This document shows, piece by piece, positions 51,860 through 59,630 of a stretch of 64,000 nt of DNA (position 1 is the first letter of the stretch; every line of letters begins with the position of its first letter). The notes below the pieces were generated by a model. It saw only the letters and a program-made list of their open reading frames with translations. It did not search any database and was not told the DNA's origin. The translations under genes were made by a program, and so were the position numbers. This DNA is from Sphingobium sp. KCTC 72723 (GTDB taxonomy: Bacteria; Pseudomonadota; Alphaproteobacteria; Sphingomonadales; Sphingomonadaceae): assembly GCF_014280435.1 (NCBI RefSeq), contig NZ_CP060388.1, positions 2,484,501-2,548,500 of the forward strand, in the 5' to 3' direction.

Positions 51860-52705
51860 ATGAGCGCGATCGAAAGACTGACCCTGCGCGGCACGGATGT
51901 GGATCTGGCCGCTGATGCCACTGGCCCACTGGATGGCCAGCCGCTGCTATTCCTGCATGGCAGCGGGCAGACGCGGCAAAGCTGGGGCAAGGCGCTGATC
52001 GAAGCGGCCCAACACGGTTTCCGCGCTACAGCCATGGACTTGCGCGGCCATGGCGACAGTAGCTGGTCGCCCGACGGGCGCTATGACCTCAACGTCTTTG
52101 CCGACGATTTGCGCGCCGTACTGACACAGATGGACCGCCCGCCGGTGGTGGTGGGCGCGTCGCTGGGCGGCATCGTGGCGATGATCGTGGCGGCGGCCGA
52201 TCCTGCTGCGATCCGCGCCCTAGTACTGGTCGATATTACCGCGACCGTCGACATGGAGGGCGCAAACGAAGTCATCGCCTTCATGAGCGCAGGCGCGGAT
52301 GGCTTTGAGTCGGTCGAGGCGGCAGCCGACGCAGTGTCCGCCTACCTTCCCCATCGCGACAAGCCGCGCAGCAGCAAGGGGCTGGCGAAGAATCTGCGCC
52401 AGCGGGGCGAACGCTGGTACTGGCACTGGGATCCGGCGTTCATGACGATGGGCGGGGACGTAAAGCGGCAGTCGGAGGGACCGACCGTGCTGGAAACGGC
52501 AGCGCGCGGCCTGACCATCCCGACCCTGTTGATCCGGGGCGGGCGCAGTCGCATCGTGACCGAGGAAGGCGCCCGCGCCTTCATGGAAATGGTGCCGCAC
52601 GCCGACTATGCCCATATCGAGGGCGCGCATCATATGGTGGCGGGCGACGCGAACGATGCGTTCAATGACGCGGTGTTCGCGTTCGTGGACCGGCAGGCGG
52701 GCTGA
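51860..52705 (+). CDS. Alpha/beta-hydrolase
   Basis: 281 residues. Oxyanion region LLFLHGSGQTRQSWG, nucleophile elbow VVGASLGGIVAM (Ser in GASLG), and the late His in IEGAHHMVAGD; the acid residue lies between. Cap region about 130-190. Likely an esterase, lactonase or C-C hydrolase; pairing with the BVMO across a shared control region makes hydrolysis of the BVMO ester or lactone the best guess. The stop is followed directly by a small repeat. Confidence 0.9.
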   Translation: MSAIERLTLRGTDVDLAADATGPLDGQPLLFLHGSGQTRQSWGKALIEAAQHGFRATAMDLRGHGDSSWSPDGRYDLNVFADDLRAVLTQMDRPPVVVGASLGGIVAMIVAAADPAAIRALVLVDITATVDMEGANEVIAFMSAGADGFESVEAAADAVSAYLPHRDKPRSSKGLAKNLRQRGERWYWHWDPAFMTMGGDVKRQSEGPTVLETAARGLTIPTLLIRGGRSRIVTEEGARAFMEMVPHADYAHIEGAHHMVAGDANDAFNDAVFAFVDRQAG

Positions 52706-52710
52706 GCGCC

Positions 52711-52737
52711 TTAGGGCTGGATGCCGATTGGGCCTAA
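52711..52737 (+). repeat. 27-bp hairpin repeat, copy A
   Basis: TTAGGGCTGGATGCCGATTG then GGCCTAA. Related to copies at 53123-53143 (inverted) and 53265-53290. Its ends pair (TTAGG with CCTAA). The TAG stop of the leftward small gene lies inside it. Confidence 0.7.
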
Positions 52738-53045
52738 TTGCCGTCCGCATCGACCATGAACACGACGGGCTTGCCGCGCGATTCGGGTTCCCAACCGGCG
52801 TCCAGCGCCGCACGGATGCCGCGCGCGATGATGGCGTCGTTAATTTGAAGCCGCCCGCGTTGCAGCCCTTTCAACAGGCGCTTGGGCGTTGGAAACTCCA
52901 GCAAGGCGCCGCGCTGCGTATCGTCGCGCTGCAAGGACACGATCATGCCCTTCCAGCCGTCGGCATCGTTCCACTGCGGCTCACGCCGGAGTTCCCATTC
53001 ATATTTGAAGCCATCGACTTCAAGAATTCCGGCAAGATTTGTCAT
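52734..53045 (-). CDS. Conserved small protein, function unknown
   Basis: 103 residues from ATG 53045 (MTNLAGILEVDGF). It has a charged, beta-rich appearance (YEWELRREPQWNDADGWKG) and a C-terminal GWEPESRGKPVVFMVDADGN. No signal peptide, cofactor motif or membrane segment. The region looks like a real gene: the GC pattern continues and no other frame competes. Its stop codon falls in repeat copy A and a 13-bp hairpin lies 32 bp upstream of the start. I do not recognise the family. Confidence 0.68.
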   Translation of the reverse strand: MTNLAGILEVDGFKYEWELRREPQWNDADGWKGMIVSLQRDDTQRGALLEFPTPKRLLKGLQRGRLQINDAIIARGIRAALDAGWEPESRGKPVVFMVDADGN

Positions 53046-53076
53046 GAGGCGGGCCATAGCATGACCGGGACCGCAC

Positions 53077-53111
53077 GCCACCCCTTACCGTCATATCGGG
53101 TAAGGGGTGGC
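53077..53111. other. Perfect 13-bp hairpin upstream of the small gene
   Basis: GCCACCCCTTACC (53077-53089) and GGTAAGGGGTGGC (53099-53111) with a 9-nt loop, no T-run on either strand. It is 32 bp before the start of the leftward small gene, so it could be a leader hairpin or operator. Confidence 0.6.
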
Positions 53112-53122
53112 ATCGCCCGCTG

Positions 53123-53143
53123 CTAGGGCCAATCGACATTCAG
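53123..53143 (-). repeat. Hairpin repeat, copy B (inverted)
   Basis: Reverse complement of the CTGAATGTCGATTG core of copies A and C, with GGCCCTAG at one end. It lies between the small gene and the SDR. The 121 bp up to copy C contain nothing I recognise. Confidence 0.7.
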
Positions 53144-53264
53144 ATGATGACGAGCCGAGCCAAAGGCCACCGCAGGTAAAATGGTGGTTTTCCGTGACCC
53201 GGCGCGCAGCCTACTCAAAGTAGCTGAGCACCGGAAGCACGGGAAATCGCCATTTGCAGGCCGT

Positions 53265-53290
53265 CAGGGCTGAATGTCGATTGACCCTAG
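53265..53290 (+). repeat. Hairpin repeat, copy C
   Basis: CAGGGCTGAATGTCGATTGA then CCCTAG. The core CTGAATGTCGATTG matches copy B exactly and copy A with two changes. The TAG stop of the leftward SDR is inside it, as for copy A. Confidence 0.7.
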
Positions 53291-53958
53291 ACCCGCCCGG
53301 TCACCGGGATCAGCGCGCCGGTAATCGCGCTGGCCGCTGGGGACAGCAGGAAAGCGGCAACCCCGGCCAGCTGTTCAGGCGTTACCCAACGGGCAAAATC
53401 CGCGTCGGGCATGTCCGCACGGTTTGCCGCCGTGTCGAGAATGCTGGGCAGGATCGCGTTGACCCGCACGCCGTCATCCTTCAATTCCTCGGCCAATGCT
53501 TCGGTCAGGCGTGCGACGCCCGATTTGGATGCGGCATAGGCACCCATGCCCGCCCCGGCCTTAACCGATGCCGCCGCGCCGATGTTGACGATAGCCCCCT
53601 GCCCCGCGCGCAGCAGCGGCAACAGCGCGCGACTGGCGATCAACGCCGTGCGCACATTCATGGCATAGAGCCGGTCCCAGGTTGCAACGCTGCCATCGGC
53701 CACGGTTTCCCAGGCAAAGCCGCCCGCAATGTTGACCAGTCCGTCAAGCTGCCCGAACCTGTCCGCAATCTGCGCCGCCGCCGCGCCGACCGCCGCTTCG
53801 TCGGTCAGGTCCACGCCGCCCAGCGCCAGCGCAACATCCCCTGCCTCCACTATGCCCAGGTCGATGCCGATCACGGTCCATCCCGCTGCGTTCAACACCG
53901 CCACGGCCTTGCGCCCCAACGCGCCCGCCGCGCCCGTCACTGCCACTATGCCCGTCAT
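53287..53958 (-). CDS. SDR-family protein with altered catalytic Ser
   Basis: 223 residues, short SDR. VTGAAGALG (7-15), NIAGG (76-80), Y141 and K145 (YAASK). The Ser normally 13 residues before the Tyr is Ala (A128, in VNIGAAAS); S131 is nearby. NIAGG replaces NNAG. The ATG at 53958 has GAAGGGA at good spacing, preferred to a GTG at 53982. It follows the GabD-like gene by 24 bp in the same operon. It may be a reductase with reduced or altered activity. Confidence 0.85.
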   Translation of the reverse strand: MTGIVAVTGAAGALGRKAVAVLNAAGWTVIGIDLGIVEAGDVALALGGVDLTDEAAVGAAAAQIADRFGQLDGLVNIAGGFAWETVADGSVATWDRLYAMNVRTALIASRALLPLLRAGQGAIVNIGAAASVKAGAGMGAYAASKSGVARLTEALAEELKDDGVRVNAILPSILDTAANRADMPDADFARWVTPEQLAGVAAFLLSPAASAITGALIPVTGRV

Positions 53959-53982
53959 CGCCCGCTTCCCTTCATTGCCCAC

Positions 53983-55431
53983 TCACATGCCCGCCATGCA
54001 CATATATTTGATTTCTACATAGTCCTCGATCCCGTGGCGGGAGCCTTCGCGGCCCATGCCCGACTGCTTGATTCCGCCGAACGGCGCGACTTCGGTGGAA
54101 ATCAGGCCGGTATTGATGCCGACCATGCCGACTTCCAGCGCCTCCCCCACACGCCATGCCCGCGCCAGATCGCGGGTGTAGAAATACCCCGCCAGCCCGA
54201 CTTCGGTGTCGTTGGCCATGGCGACCGCTTCCTCCTCCGTGTCGAAGGTGAACAGCGCCGCGAGCGGTCCAAACGTCTCCTCGCTCGCCAGGGCCATGGC
54301 AGGGGTGCAATCGGCAATCACCGTGGGTTGGTAGAAACTGTGGCCCAGCGGATGGCGATGGCCGCCAGTGATCAGGCGGCCGCCCTTTGCCAGCGCATCG
54401 GCGACATGCTCCTCCACCTTCTCGACCGCCTTGTCGTCGATCAGCGGCCCTTGCGTCACGCCTGCTTCCGTGCCTGCCCCGACCTTTAATGTGGCGACGG
54501 CGGCGGCCAGCTTCTGTTCGAACGCGGCGGCGATCTCGCGCTGTACGAAGATGCGATTCACGCAGACACAGGTCTGGCCGCTGTTGCGATATTTGGATGC
54601 GATCGCACCCTCGACCGCTGCGTCCAGATCGGCGTCGGCAAAGACGATGAAGGGCGCGTTGCCGCCCAGTTCCATCGACAGCTTCTTCATCGTGGGCGCG
54701 CATTGCGCCATCAACGTGCGGCCAACCTCGGTCGATCCGGTGAAGCTCAATTTGCGCACCAGCGGGCTGGCGGTCAGTTCGCCGCCGATGACGCGCGACG
54801 ATCCGGTAACGACGTTGAACACGCCTGCGGGAACCCCTGCCCGCTCCGCCAGCACGGCCAGCGCCAGAGCCGTCAGCGGCGTTTGCGTCGCAGGCTTCAG
54901 CACCATGGTGCATCCTGCCGCCAACGCCGGGGCAGCCTTGCGCGTGATCATGGCGGCGGGGAAGTTCCACGGCGTGATTGCCGCAACGACGCCGACGGGT
55001 TGCTTGATCACGATGATGCGGCTGTCGGCGCGGTGCGAGGGGATGACTTCGCCATAGACGCGCTTGGCTTCCTCCGCGAACCATTCGACGAAGCTGGCCG
55101 CGTAGGCAATTTCGCCCTTCGCCTCGGCCAGCGCCTTGCCCTGTTCGCGGGTCAGGATCATCGCCAGATCATCCTGATGTTCGATCATCAGGTCGAACCA
55201 GCGGCGCAGGATGCGGCCCCGGTCCGCCGCCGTCTTTGCGCGCCATCCGGGCAAGGCCGCGTCAGCGGCAGCGATCGCGGCGCGGGTTTCGGCAACGCCA
55301 AGGTCGGGAACAGCAGCGATCTTCGCCCCATTTGCCGGATCGGCCACGTCTATGCTGGGCGTTCCAGTCCACTGACCGTCGATCAGACACTGCTCTCGCA
55401 GCAGGGAGGGATCTGCAAGGGCTATGATCAT
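53983..55431 (-). CDS. Aldehyde dehydrogenase, succinate-semialdehyde dehydrogenase (GabD)-like
   Basis: 482 residues. Catalytic C288 (NSGQTCVC), E254 (MELGGNAP), N156 (TPWNFP) and K179 (LKPATQTP). The LTREQGKALAEAKGE segment, the CVCVNR stretch after the Cys and the ending APFGGIKQSGMGREGSRHGIEDY are typical of GabD-type succinate-semialdehyde dehydrogenases. AGGTG precedes the ATG. First gene of a two-gene leftward operon with the SDR. The exact aldehyde is not established. Confidence 0.9.
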   Translation of the reverse strand: MIIALADPSLLREQCLIDGQWTGTPSIDVADPANGAKIAAVPDLGVAETRAAIAAADAALPGWRAKTAADRGRILRRWFDLMIEHQDDLAMILTREQGKALAEAKGEIAYAASFVEWFAEEAKRVYGEVIPSHRADSRIIVIKQPVGVVAAITPWNFPAAMITRKAAPALAAGCTMVLKPATQTPLTALALAVLAERAGVPAGVFNVVTGSSRVIGGELTASPLVRKLSFTGSTEVGRTLMAQCAPTMKKLSMELGGNAPFIVFADADLDAAVEGAIASKYRNSGQTCVCVNRIFVQREIAAAFEQKLAAAVATLKVGAGTEAGVTQGPLIDDKAVEKVEEHVADALAKGGRLITGGHRHPLGHSFYQPTVIADCTPAMALASEETFGPLAALFTFDTEEEAVAMANDTEVGLAGYFYTRDLARAWRVGEALEVGMVGINTGLISTEVAPFGGIKQSGMGREGSRHGIEDYVEIKYMCMAGM

Positions 55432-55738
55432 ATCGGCACCTATCCAAAATTGTCCATCAGCGGGGGATGCTGCACGAAGCCGGGCTATAGTGCGTCGTCG
55501 TCACATGTCGCCCAGCACCATATTTTTATCCGCTACATGATGTGGCCAGCCCCATCGCCAGCGTCAACGCACGGCACCGGCATCGGTTCATGGATCGACC
55601 CAGCGATACGACCTGTCATGGCCAGGTGATTGCCTATAGGTGGAAGGTTAGTGTAGGAGATTGCTTTCTATAATATATTTATAGTTTTCTTATGACTTTT
55701 ATCCTATTGATTATATTATATTATTTTGAGTTATATAA
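55432..55738. other. Intergenic region with AT-rich promoter block
   Basis: 307 bp between the divergent GabD-like and DUF1612-like genes. The first 190 bp have ordinary composition and no recognisable element. About 55660-55738 is strikingly AT-rich, in contrast to the rest of the window, and runs into the next start codon. It could be a promoter, a binding site for a nucleoid protein, or a recently acquired segment. Confidence 0.5.
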
Positions 55739-56761
55739 ATGTCTGTAAATGACCGATTTTCCAGCAATCACGGGTGGATAACCGCTTATGCCAATGCGCA
55801 GGGTGCGCTTGAGCGAATGGCGGAACGGCGACGGCTCAGTCCGGTTCGGCACCCGTGGCGGATCCGTGCGCTGGTCGCGGAGCGGCTCGCGCTGGCACGG
55901 ATCGACGGCAGCGCAGCGCGCGAGGTGGACTATGCAATAGACGGGCGTGGAGCGGTTTCGCCATCGCCTTTCGACCTTACCCGCTGGCGTTCAGCCGTTG
56001 GCGCGCGGATCGGTTTGGACGCTCTGACCGGGGACGGCACAGCATTGCTCGACTGGTTGGGTTACACGTCGCAGCGGCATTTCGATCAGGCGCGACCGAC
56101 TGCCGACGTGCTGGACGCGATTGATGCGTGGCGACAGGCGATCGATAGTCTCTCCCCCTCCCCCTCCCTGCTCCATAGCGCACGCCTAGCGTGGCATTGG
56201 CACAGGATCGCGCCGATCGGGCAGGGTGATCTGATCGCAGGATTGCTGATCGGGGATCGATGGGGACCGGGGCGATGGGGCGTGTCGTTCGGCGGACTGG
56301 TGGCGCTGGGTCTGAATGATGCCACTCTCGCTTGGAAGGGCGTGACGGCGGAGCGGTTCGAGCTGGCATGGCTGGATGCGATCAGGGCGGGCGCGCATGT
56401 CCATCTCGATCTGGAAATGCGTTTGCGGCGCTATGCAAAGCGTGCGGCCTATCAACTGGCGCAGCGTCGGCGGCCGGGTCGATTGAAAGACGTGCTGCTG
56501 ATGGCAATGTCATACCCCAGGCTGACCAGTGGTCAGGTGGCAAAGGCGCTGAACCTTACGTCGGCAGGTGCGATCAAATTGCTGACGATCGCGGCAGGGG
56601 AGGGGCTGCTGATCGAACAGTCAGGGCAGGCAAGCTATCGAAGCTACGCCTTGCCCGTCAACATGCAGCACCGCCCGACGACACGCGACGCGCTGGACGA
56701 CATTCTGGATGCAGAATTTTGGGCGAGCGGTGAAAATGAAGGGCCGTCAGAGCCTCGCTGA
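55739..56761 (+). CDS. DUF1612/Fic-related protein with C-terminal HTH
   Basis: 340 residues. A helical N-terminal domain is followed by WHWHRIAPIGQGDLIAGLL (153-171), which looks like a degenerate Fic loop: Fic enzymes have HPFxDGNGR where this protein has APIGQGD. The C-terminus carries a winged-helix-like RLTSGQVAKALNLTSAGAIKLLTIAAGEGLL (261-291). Proteins of this layout occur on alphaproteobacterial plasmids. No Shine-Dalgarno is obvious; a later start at 55817 is possible. Function is probably DNA-binding or regulatory for the replicon. The assignment rests on motif memory and is moderate. Confidence 0.62.
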   Translation: MSVNDRFSSNHGWITAYANAQGALERMAERRRLSPVRHPWRIRALVAERLALARIDGSAAREVDYAIDGRGAVSPSPFDLTRWRSAVGARIGLDALTGDGTALLDWLGYTSQRHFDQARPTADVLDAIDAWRQAIDSLSPSPSLLHSARLAWHWHRIAPIGQGDLIAGLLIGDRWGPGRWGVSFGGLVALGLNDATLAWKGVTAERFELAWLDAIRAGAHVHLDLEMRLRRYAKRAAYQLAQRRRPGRLKDVLLMAMSYPRLTSGQVAKALNLTSAGAIKLLTIAAGEGLLIEQSGQASYRSYALPVNMQHRPTTRDALDDILDAEFWASGENEGPSEPR

Positions 56762-57020
56762 GCGCGATTTCGATGGATAGATAACCCGCAGTATCTAAAA
56801 CCCCCAAAAGCGCTCCTGAGGCTTCTGGCGGGCAATTTTGACGATTTGGCGCTGACGACGGTTTCGGCATGGCAATATCGGCCTCTGCGTTGCCATTGAT
56901 CCGACGATTCTAAAAACACGTTCGTTACGATGTTGCATCTAGCGTGTTTGGGCATTGCGTGGGCAAGCGGCGTGCCGTGGTGCATTTGCGAGGGGAAGGG
57001 CAATCCATTCTCCGCTCCAT

Positions 57021-57037
57021 CGTGTTTTCAGAATCAT
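57021..57037 (-). repeat. 17-bp iteron-like repeat, left copy
   Basis: CGTGTTTTCAGAATCAT, the exact reverse complement of 57210-57226. It contains the GAAAACACG core found in the 22-bp iterons beside the SnoaL gene. Confidence 0.7.
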
Positions 57038-57209
57038 TGCCAGTAGTGAAGTTCTGCCCCTCTATCGGACAACCGCCTTTGTCCGGTTGCGGTGGTCGGT
57101 CACTGGTACGGCAGGGAAACCGCCCATTCCACGGGCATATGGCCACGCTTCGATCAATATTGTCGAAGCGCGACGAACCGGCCCCGTGCTGCGTATCTTT
57201 GCGACACGC

Positions 57210-57226
57210 ATGATTCTGAAAACACG
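57210..57226 (+). repeat. 17-bp iteron-like repeat, right copy
   Basis: ATGATTCTGAAAACACG, 11 bp from the end of the repA gene. Exact inverted match of 57021-57037; a likely initiator-binding site. Confidence 0.7.
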
Positions 57227-57236
57227 TCGGCGGCGA

Positions 57237-58529
57237 TCAGAGGCGGTATTTGTTGCGCCGGTGATGTTCCTTGACGAAGCCATAGAAGCGCTTGGAATAG
57301 TTGCGCGGAAGCTCATCCGGGTTCGCGCCAAGGAAAGCGTCGAACCGGCGGATCAGATCGTCATAATCCCAGCCGGGGAAATCCTCCCTGATCGATGTAT
57401 AGACATCCGCATCCAATATCGCGCGTGCAGATGGACCGCGCCGGGATGAAGGTGTGCGCGGGGAGGGGGCTTGCGCCGGACCGGGCTGGGACTTGTCAGC
57501 GCCGACACGCAAGCTTCTGGTCAGGCCGGAAATCATATCCAGAGCAAGGCGGGGATCCAGAATCTCGTCCGACGCTGCTTCCGTTGCCGCATCCGTCGGG
57601 GCAGGGGAGGGGGGGACGACCAGTCGCCGTGCCTTGCTCTTTTCGGTCAGATGCCGCCGCATCACCATCCGCATCTTGGGCCGTGGCCCTTCACCGTCGA
57701 TCACTTCCAGGCTGATATCCGGCAAGTCATTGACCCGCGCCAGGTCGAGCAGCTTGCGCTTGAACACCGGATAGGCGCTTTCGCTGCCGCTCTTTTGATG
57801 GAGCGTTTCGAACCCAATGGTAAAGCCTTCCGCCCCGTTACCGCCCGCATGTTTACGTGATGCGCGGTAAAGCCACTTACCCAGACCACTGGTGATTTCA
57901 AAATAGAGCGGCGAGATGGACAATATGTTGCGCTTGTCCATCACCCCGTCAAAGAACCATTTCGACAGAGTGATTTCCATGCCCAGCGACCTTTGGGTCC
58001 GCTCATCAACCAGATGGGTATAGCTGTCGATCCAGGAGAAAGTCGTCTCGCGCGTCTTGGTAATGGCGCGAATATTGGTCTTGATCGTGGTCGCCTGTAG
58101 CCGGTCTAGGGCATTGACCAGCCGCTCATAGGCACGCCCGCTGGTACCCCAACATATGCGTTTAAGCAGGTCGCCCGGTTGCAGGCGGATCACCGTCGAC
58201 AGGTCATTGGCACCCCGCTCACGCAACTCATTAAGGTGCGAGGCGAGGTAGATCATGATGTCCGCATCCCAGATCGTCGCCATGCCATAGGTGGAATTGG
58301 GGGAGACATGGACCGACACCGACTTGTCCGGGCTGATATAGTCGATGGGCTTGATACGCTTACGCTTCGACAGGCTGAAGAAGGGCCGCTGCATCGTTTC
58401 CTGATAGTCGCGTAGCGAAATGTCGCTAAAATCGGGCAGGGTGAAGAACATCTCGAACTGGACCTTGCGCTCTTTCAGCGCCGTCTTGAGTTCACCCTCA
58501 ATCTCCACCCGACATATCCCGTTTTGCAA
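57237..58529 (-). CDS. repA: Plasmid replication initiator protein A (RPA family)
   Basis: 430 residues. The RPA (PF10134-type) initiator signature spans about residues 20-260: FFTLPDFSDISLRDYQETMQ, the catalytic-free winged-helix core with ATIWDADIMIYLASHLNELR, RICWGTSGRAYERLVNALDRL and SLGMEITLSKWFFDGVMDK. A Pro/Ser-rich linker (about 305-365) separates a C-terminal part ending YSKRFYGFVKEHHRRNKYRL. It binds iterons to start replication of alphaproteobacterial plasmids. The frame starts at TTG 58529; a GTG at 58508 is an alternative. Third gene of a parA-parB-repA series on the minus strand, 81 bp after parB. Its 3' flank carries iteron cores. Confidence 0.9.
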   Translation of the reverse strand: MQNGICRVEIEGELKTALKERKVQFEMFFTLPDFSDISLRDYQETMQRPFFSLSKRKRIKPIDYISPDKSVSVHVSPNSTYGMATIWDADIMIYLASHLNELRERGANDLSTVIRLQPGDLLKRICWGTSGRAYERLVNALDRLQATTIKTNIRAITKTRETTFSWIDSYTHLVDERTQRSLGMEITLSKWFFDGVMDKRNILSISPLYFEITSGLGKWLYRASRKHAGGNGAEGFTIGFETLHQKSGSESAYPVFKRKLLDLARVNDLPDISLEVIDGEGPRPKMRMVMRRHLTEKSKARRLVVPPSPAPTDAATEAASDEILDPRLALDMISGLTRSLRVGADKSQPGPAQAPSPRTPSSRRGPSARAILDADVYTSIREDFPGWDYDDLIRRFDAFLGANPDELPRNYSKRFYGFVKEHHRRNKYRL

Positions 58530-58610
58530 TCCCCCCGGAGGGAAAACCGACCTAACAAACTGAAATTAAAAGGAAATTAGCCGATTTACAGCTTTTCTTC
58601 CTATGCCGGA

Positions 58611-59630
58611 TCAGCGGCGACTCCGCATGATCCGCGCCTGCTCTATAATCGGGCGCAACGCATCCAGTATCGCGTCCGTCGACAGGTCAGATGGCAGCAG
58701 CGACACGGTAAGCATCTTTTGCTGATCCTTGTCGACCTGACCCACGGTCACCCCACCTATCGCCGCGATCGACGCCTTTTGCACACGGCCTTTTACCGCC
58801 GTCGCCTGGAGCAAGCGGTTCATCACCTCCGGCCCGCCGATCGGTTGCTCGTCGCCGGAGCGGCGAAAACTCTGTTCGGACGCAATCTGGTCGGCTGCCG
58901 CTTCGATCTTCGCCCGCGCCGAAGGATCCCGTAGCAAGGGCAGGAGCCGCTCGGCATATTTCGCCTGAAGGTCCATCGGCGAATGAAAGGCGCTGACCAG
59001 CAGCGGTGGTATCTCGGTCAGAGCGATGTAGCGCGACAGCTGCGACTTGGAGATTTTCAATCGCTCGGCCATGCGCAATTGAACGCCGCCATAGAAACGC
59101 TCGACCGCACCCTTATAGTTGAGGCCGCGTTCGAGATCGGAAATATCCTCGCGCTCGCGATTTTCGATGTCGGCCAGCCGGAAGGCCGCCTCATCGTCCA
59201 GATCCTCGATGATCGCGATCAGTTCGATGTCGGGATAATGGTTGGCGTTGAGCCAGGCGATCGCCCAGTGCCGCCGCGTGCCGGTCACCAACTCATAGGG
59301 CAGATCGCCATTGGGCGTGCGTCGCACCACGGCGGGAATACGGTTGCCACCCTCCGCCAGGATCGAATCGATCAGGCTGCGCAGCCTATGTTCATCCAGC
59401 AACGAATAGTCGCGCGCATTGCCCGACCATACCGAACATTCCGCCGGTTTCAGGCGAATGGTCGGCCGCTTGACGATCCGCGCCGCCTCGCCAAAGGCTT
59501 CGAGCCGCTTGTTGGTAAAATTGGGACGGGGTGCCGGCGGCGCCTGCACTTCACCATCGACCACCGGGACGGGCGCGGGTTCGTGCGGAACGGATGCCAG
59601 CGCTTCGCTGATGAGCGAGCGACGGCTCAT
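58611..59630 (-). CDS. parB: ParB/RepB-type plasmid partition protein
   Basis: 339 residues. The ParB N-terminal domain is at about 55-165, with GTRRHWAIAWLNANHYP (116-132) and ENREREDISDLERG (155-168), the ParB arginine and helix signatures. The DNA-binding HTH is LKISKSQLSRYIALTEIP. The C-terminal about 90 residues are a dimerisation domain. It binds centromere sites and works with ParA in plasmid segregation. The start overlaps the parA stop by 4 bp. The centromere is not certainly identified; a palindrome before parA is a candidate. Confidence 0.92.
   Translation of the reverse strand: MSRRSLISEALASVPHEPAPVPVVDGEVQAPPAPRPNFTNKRLEAFGEAARIVKRPTIRLKPAECSVWSGNARDYSLLDEHRLRSLIDSILAEGGNRIPAVVRRTPNGDLPYELVTGTRRHWAIAWLNANHYPDIELIAIIEDLDDEAAFRLADIENREREDISDLERGLNYKGAVERFYGGVQLRMAERLKISKSQLSRYIALTEIPPLLVSAFHSPMDLQAKYAERLLPLLRDPSARAKIEAAADQIASEQSFRRSGDEQPIGGPEVMNRLLQATAVKGRVQKASIAAIGGVTVGQVDKDQQKMLTVSLLPSDLSTDAILDALRPIIEQARIMRSRR

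Larger units (their letters stand above)
56762..57236. other. Iteron-bearing non-coding region downstream of repA
   Basis: 475 bp without a convincing gene. It holds several copies of an AAAACACG motif: AAAAACACG at 56912-56920, CGTGTTTG at 56943-56950, and the exact inverted pair listed below. With the iterons at 61179-61266 these flank the rep/par genes, as expected of an origin region. Confidence 0.55.

Noticed and set aside
56925..57449. Short frames across the iteron region and the repA 3' end
   Set aside because: They overlap the iteron copies and the repA gene and lack ribosome-binding sites and motifs.
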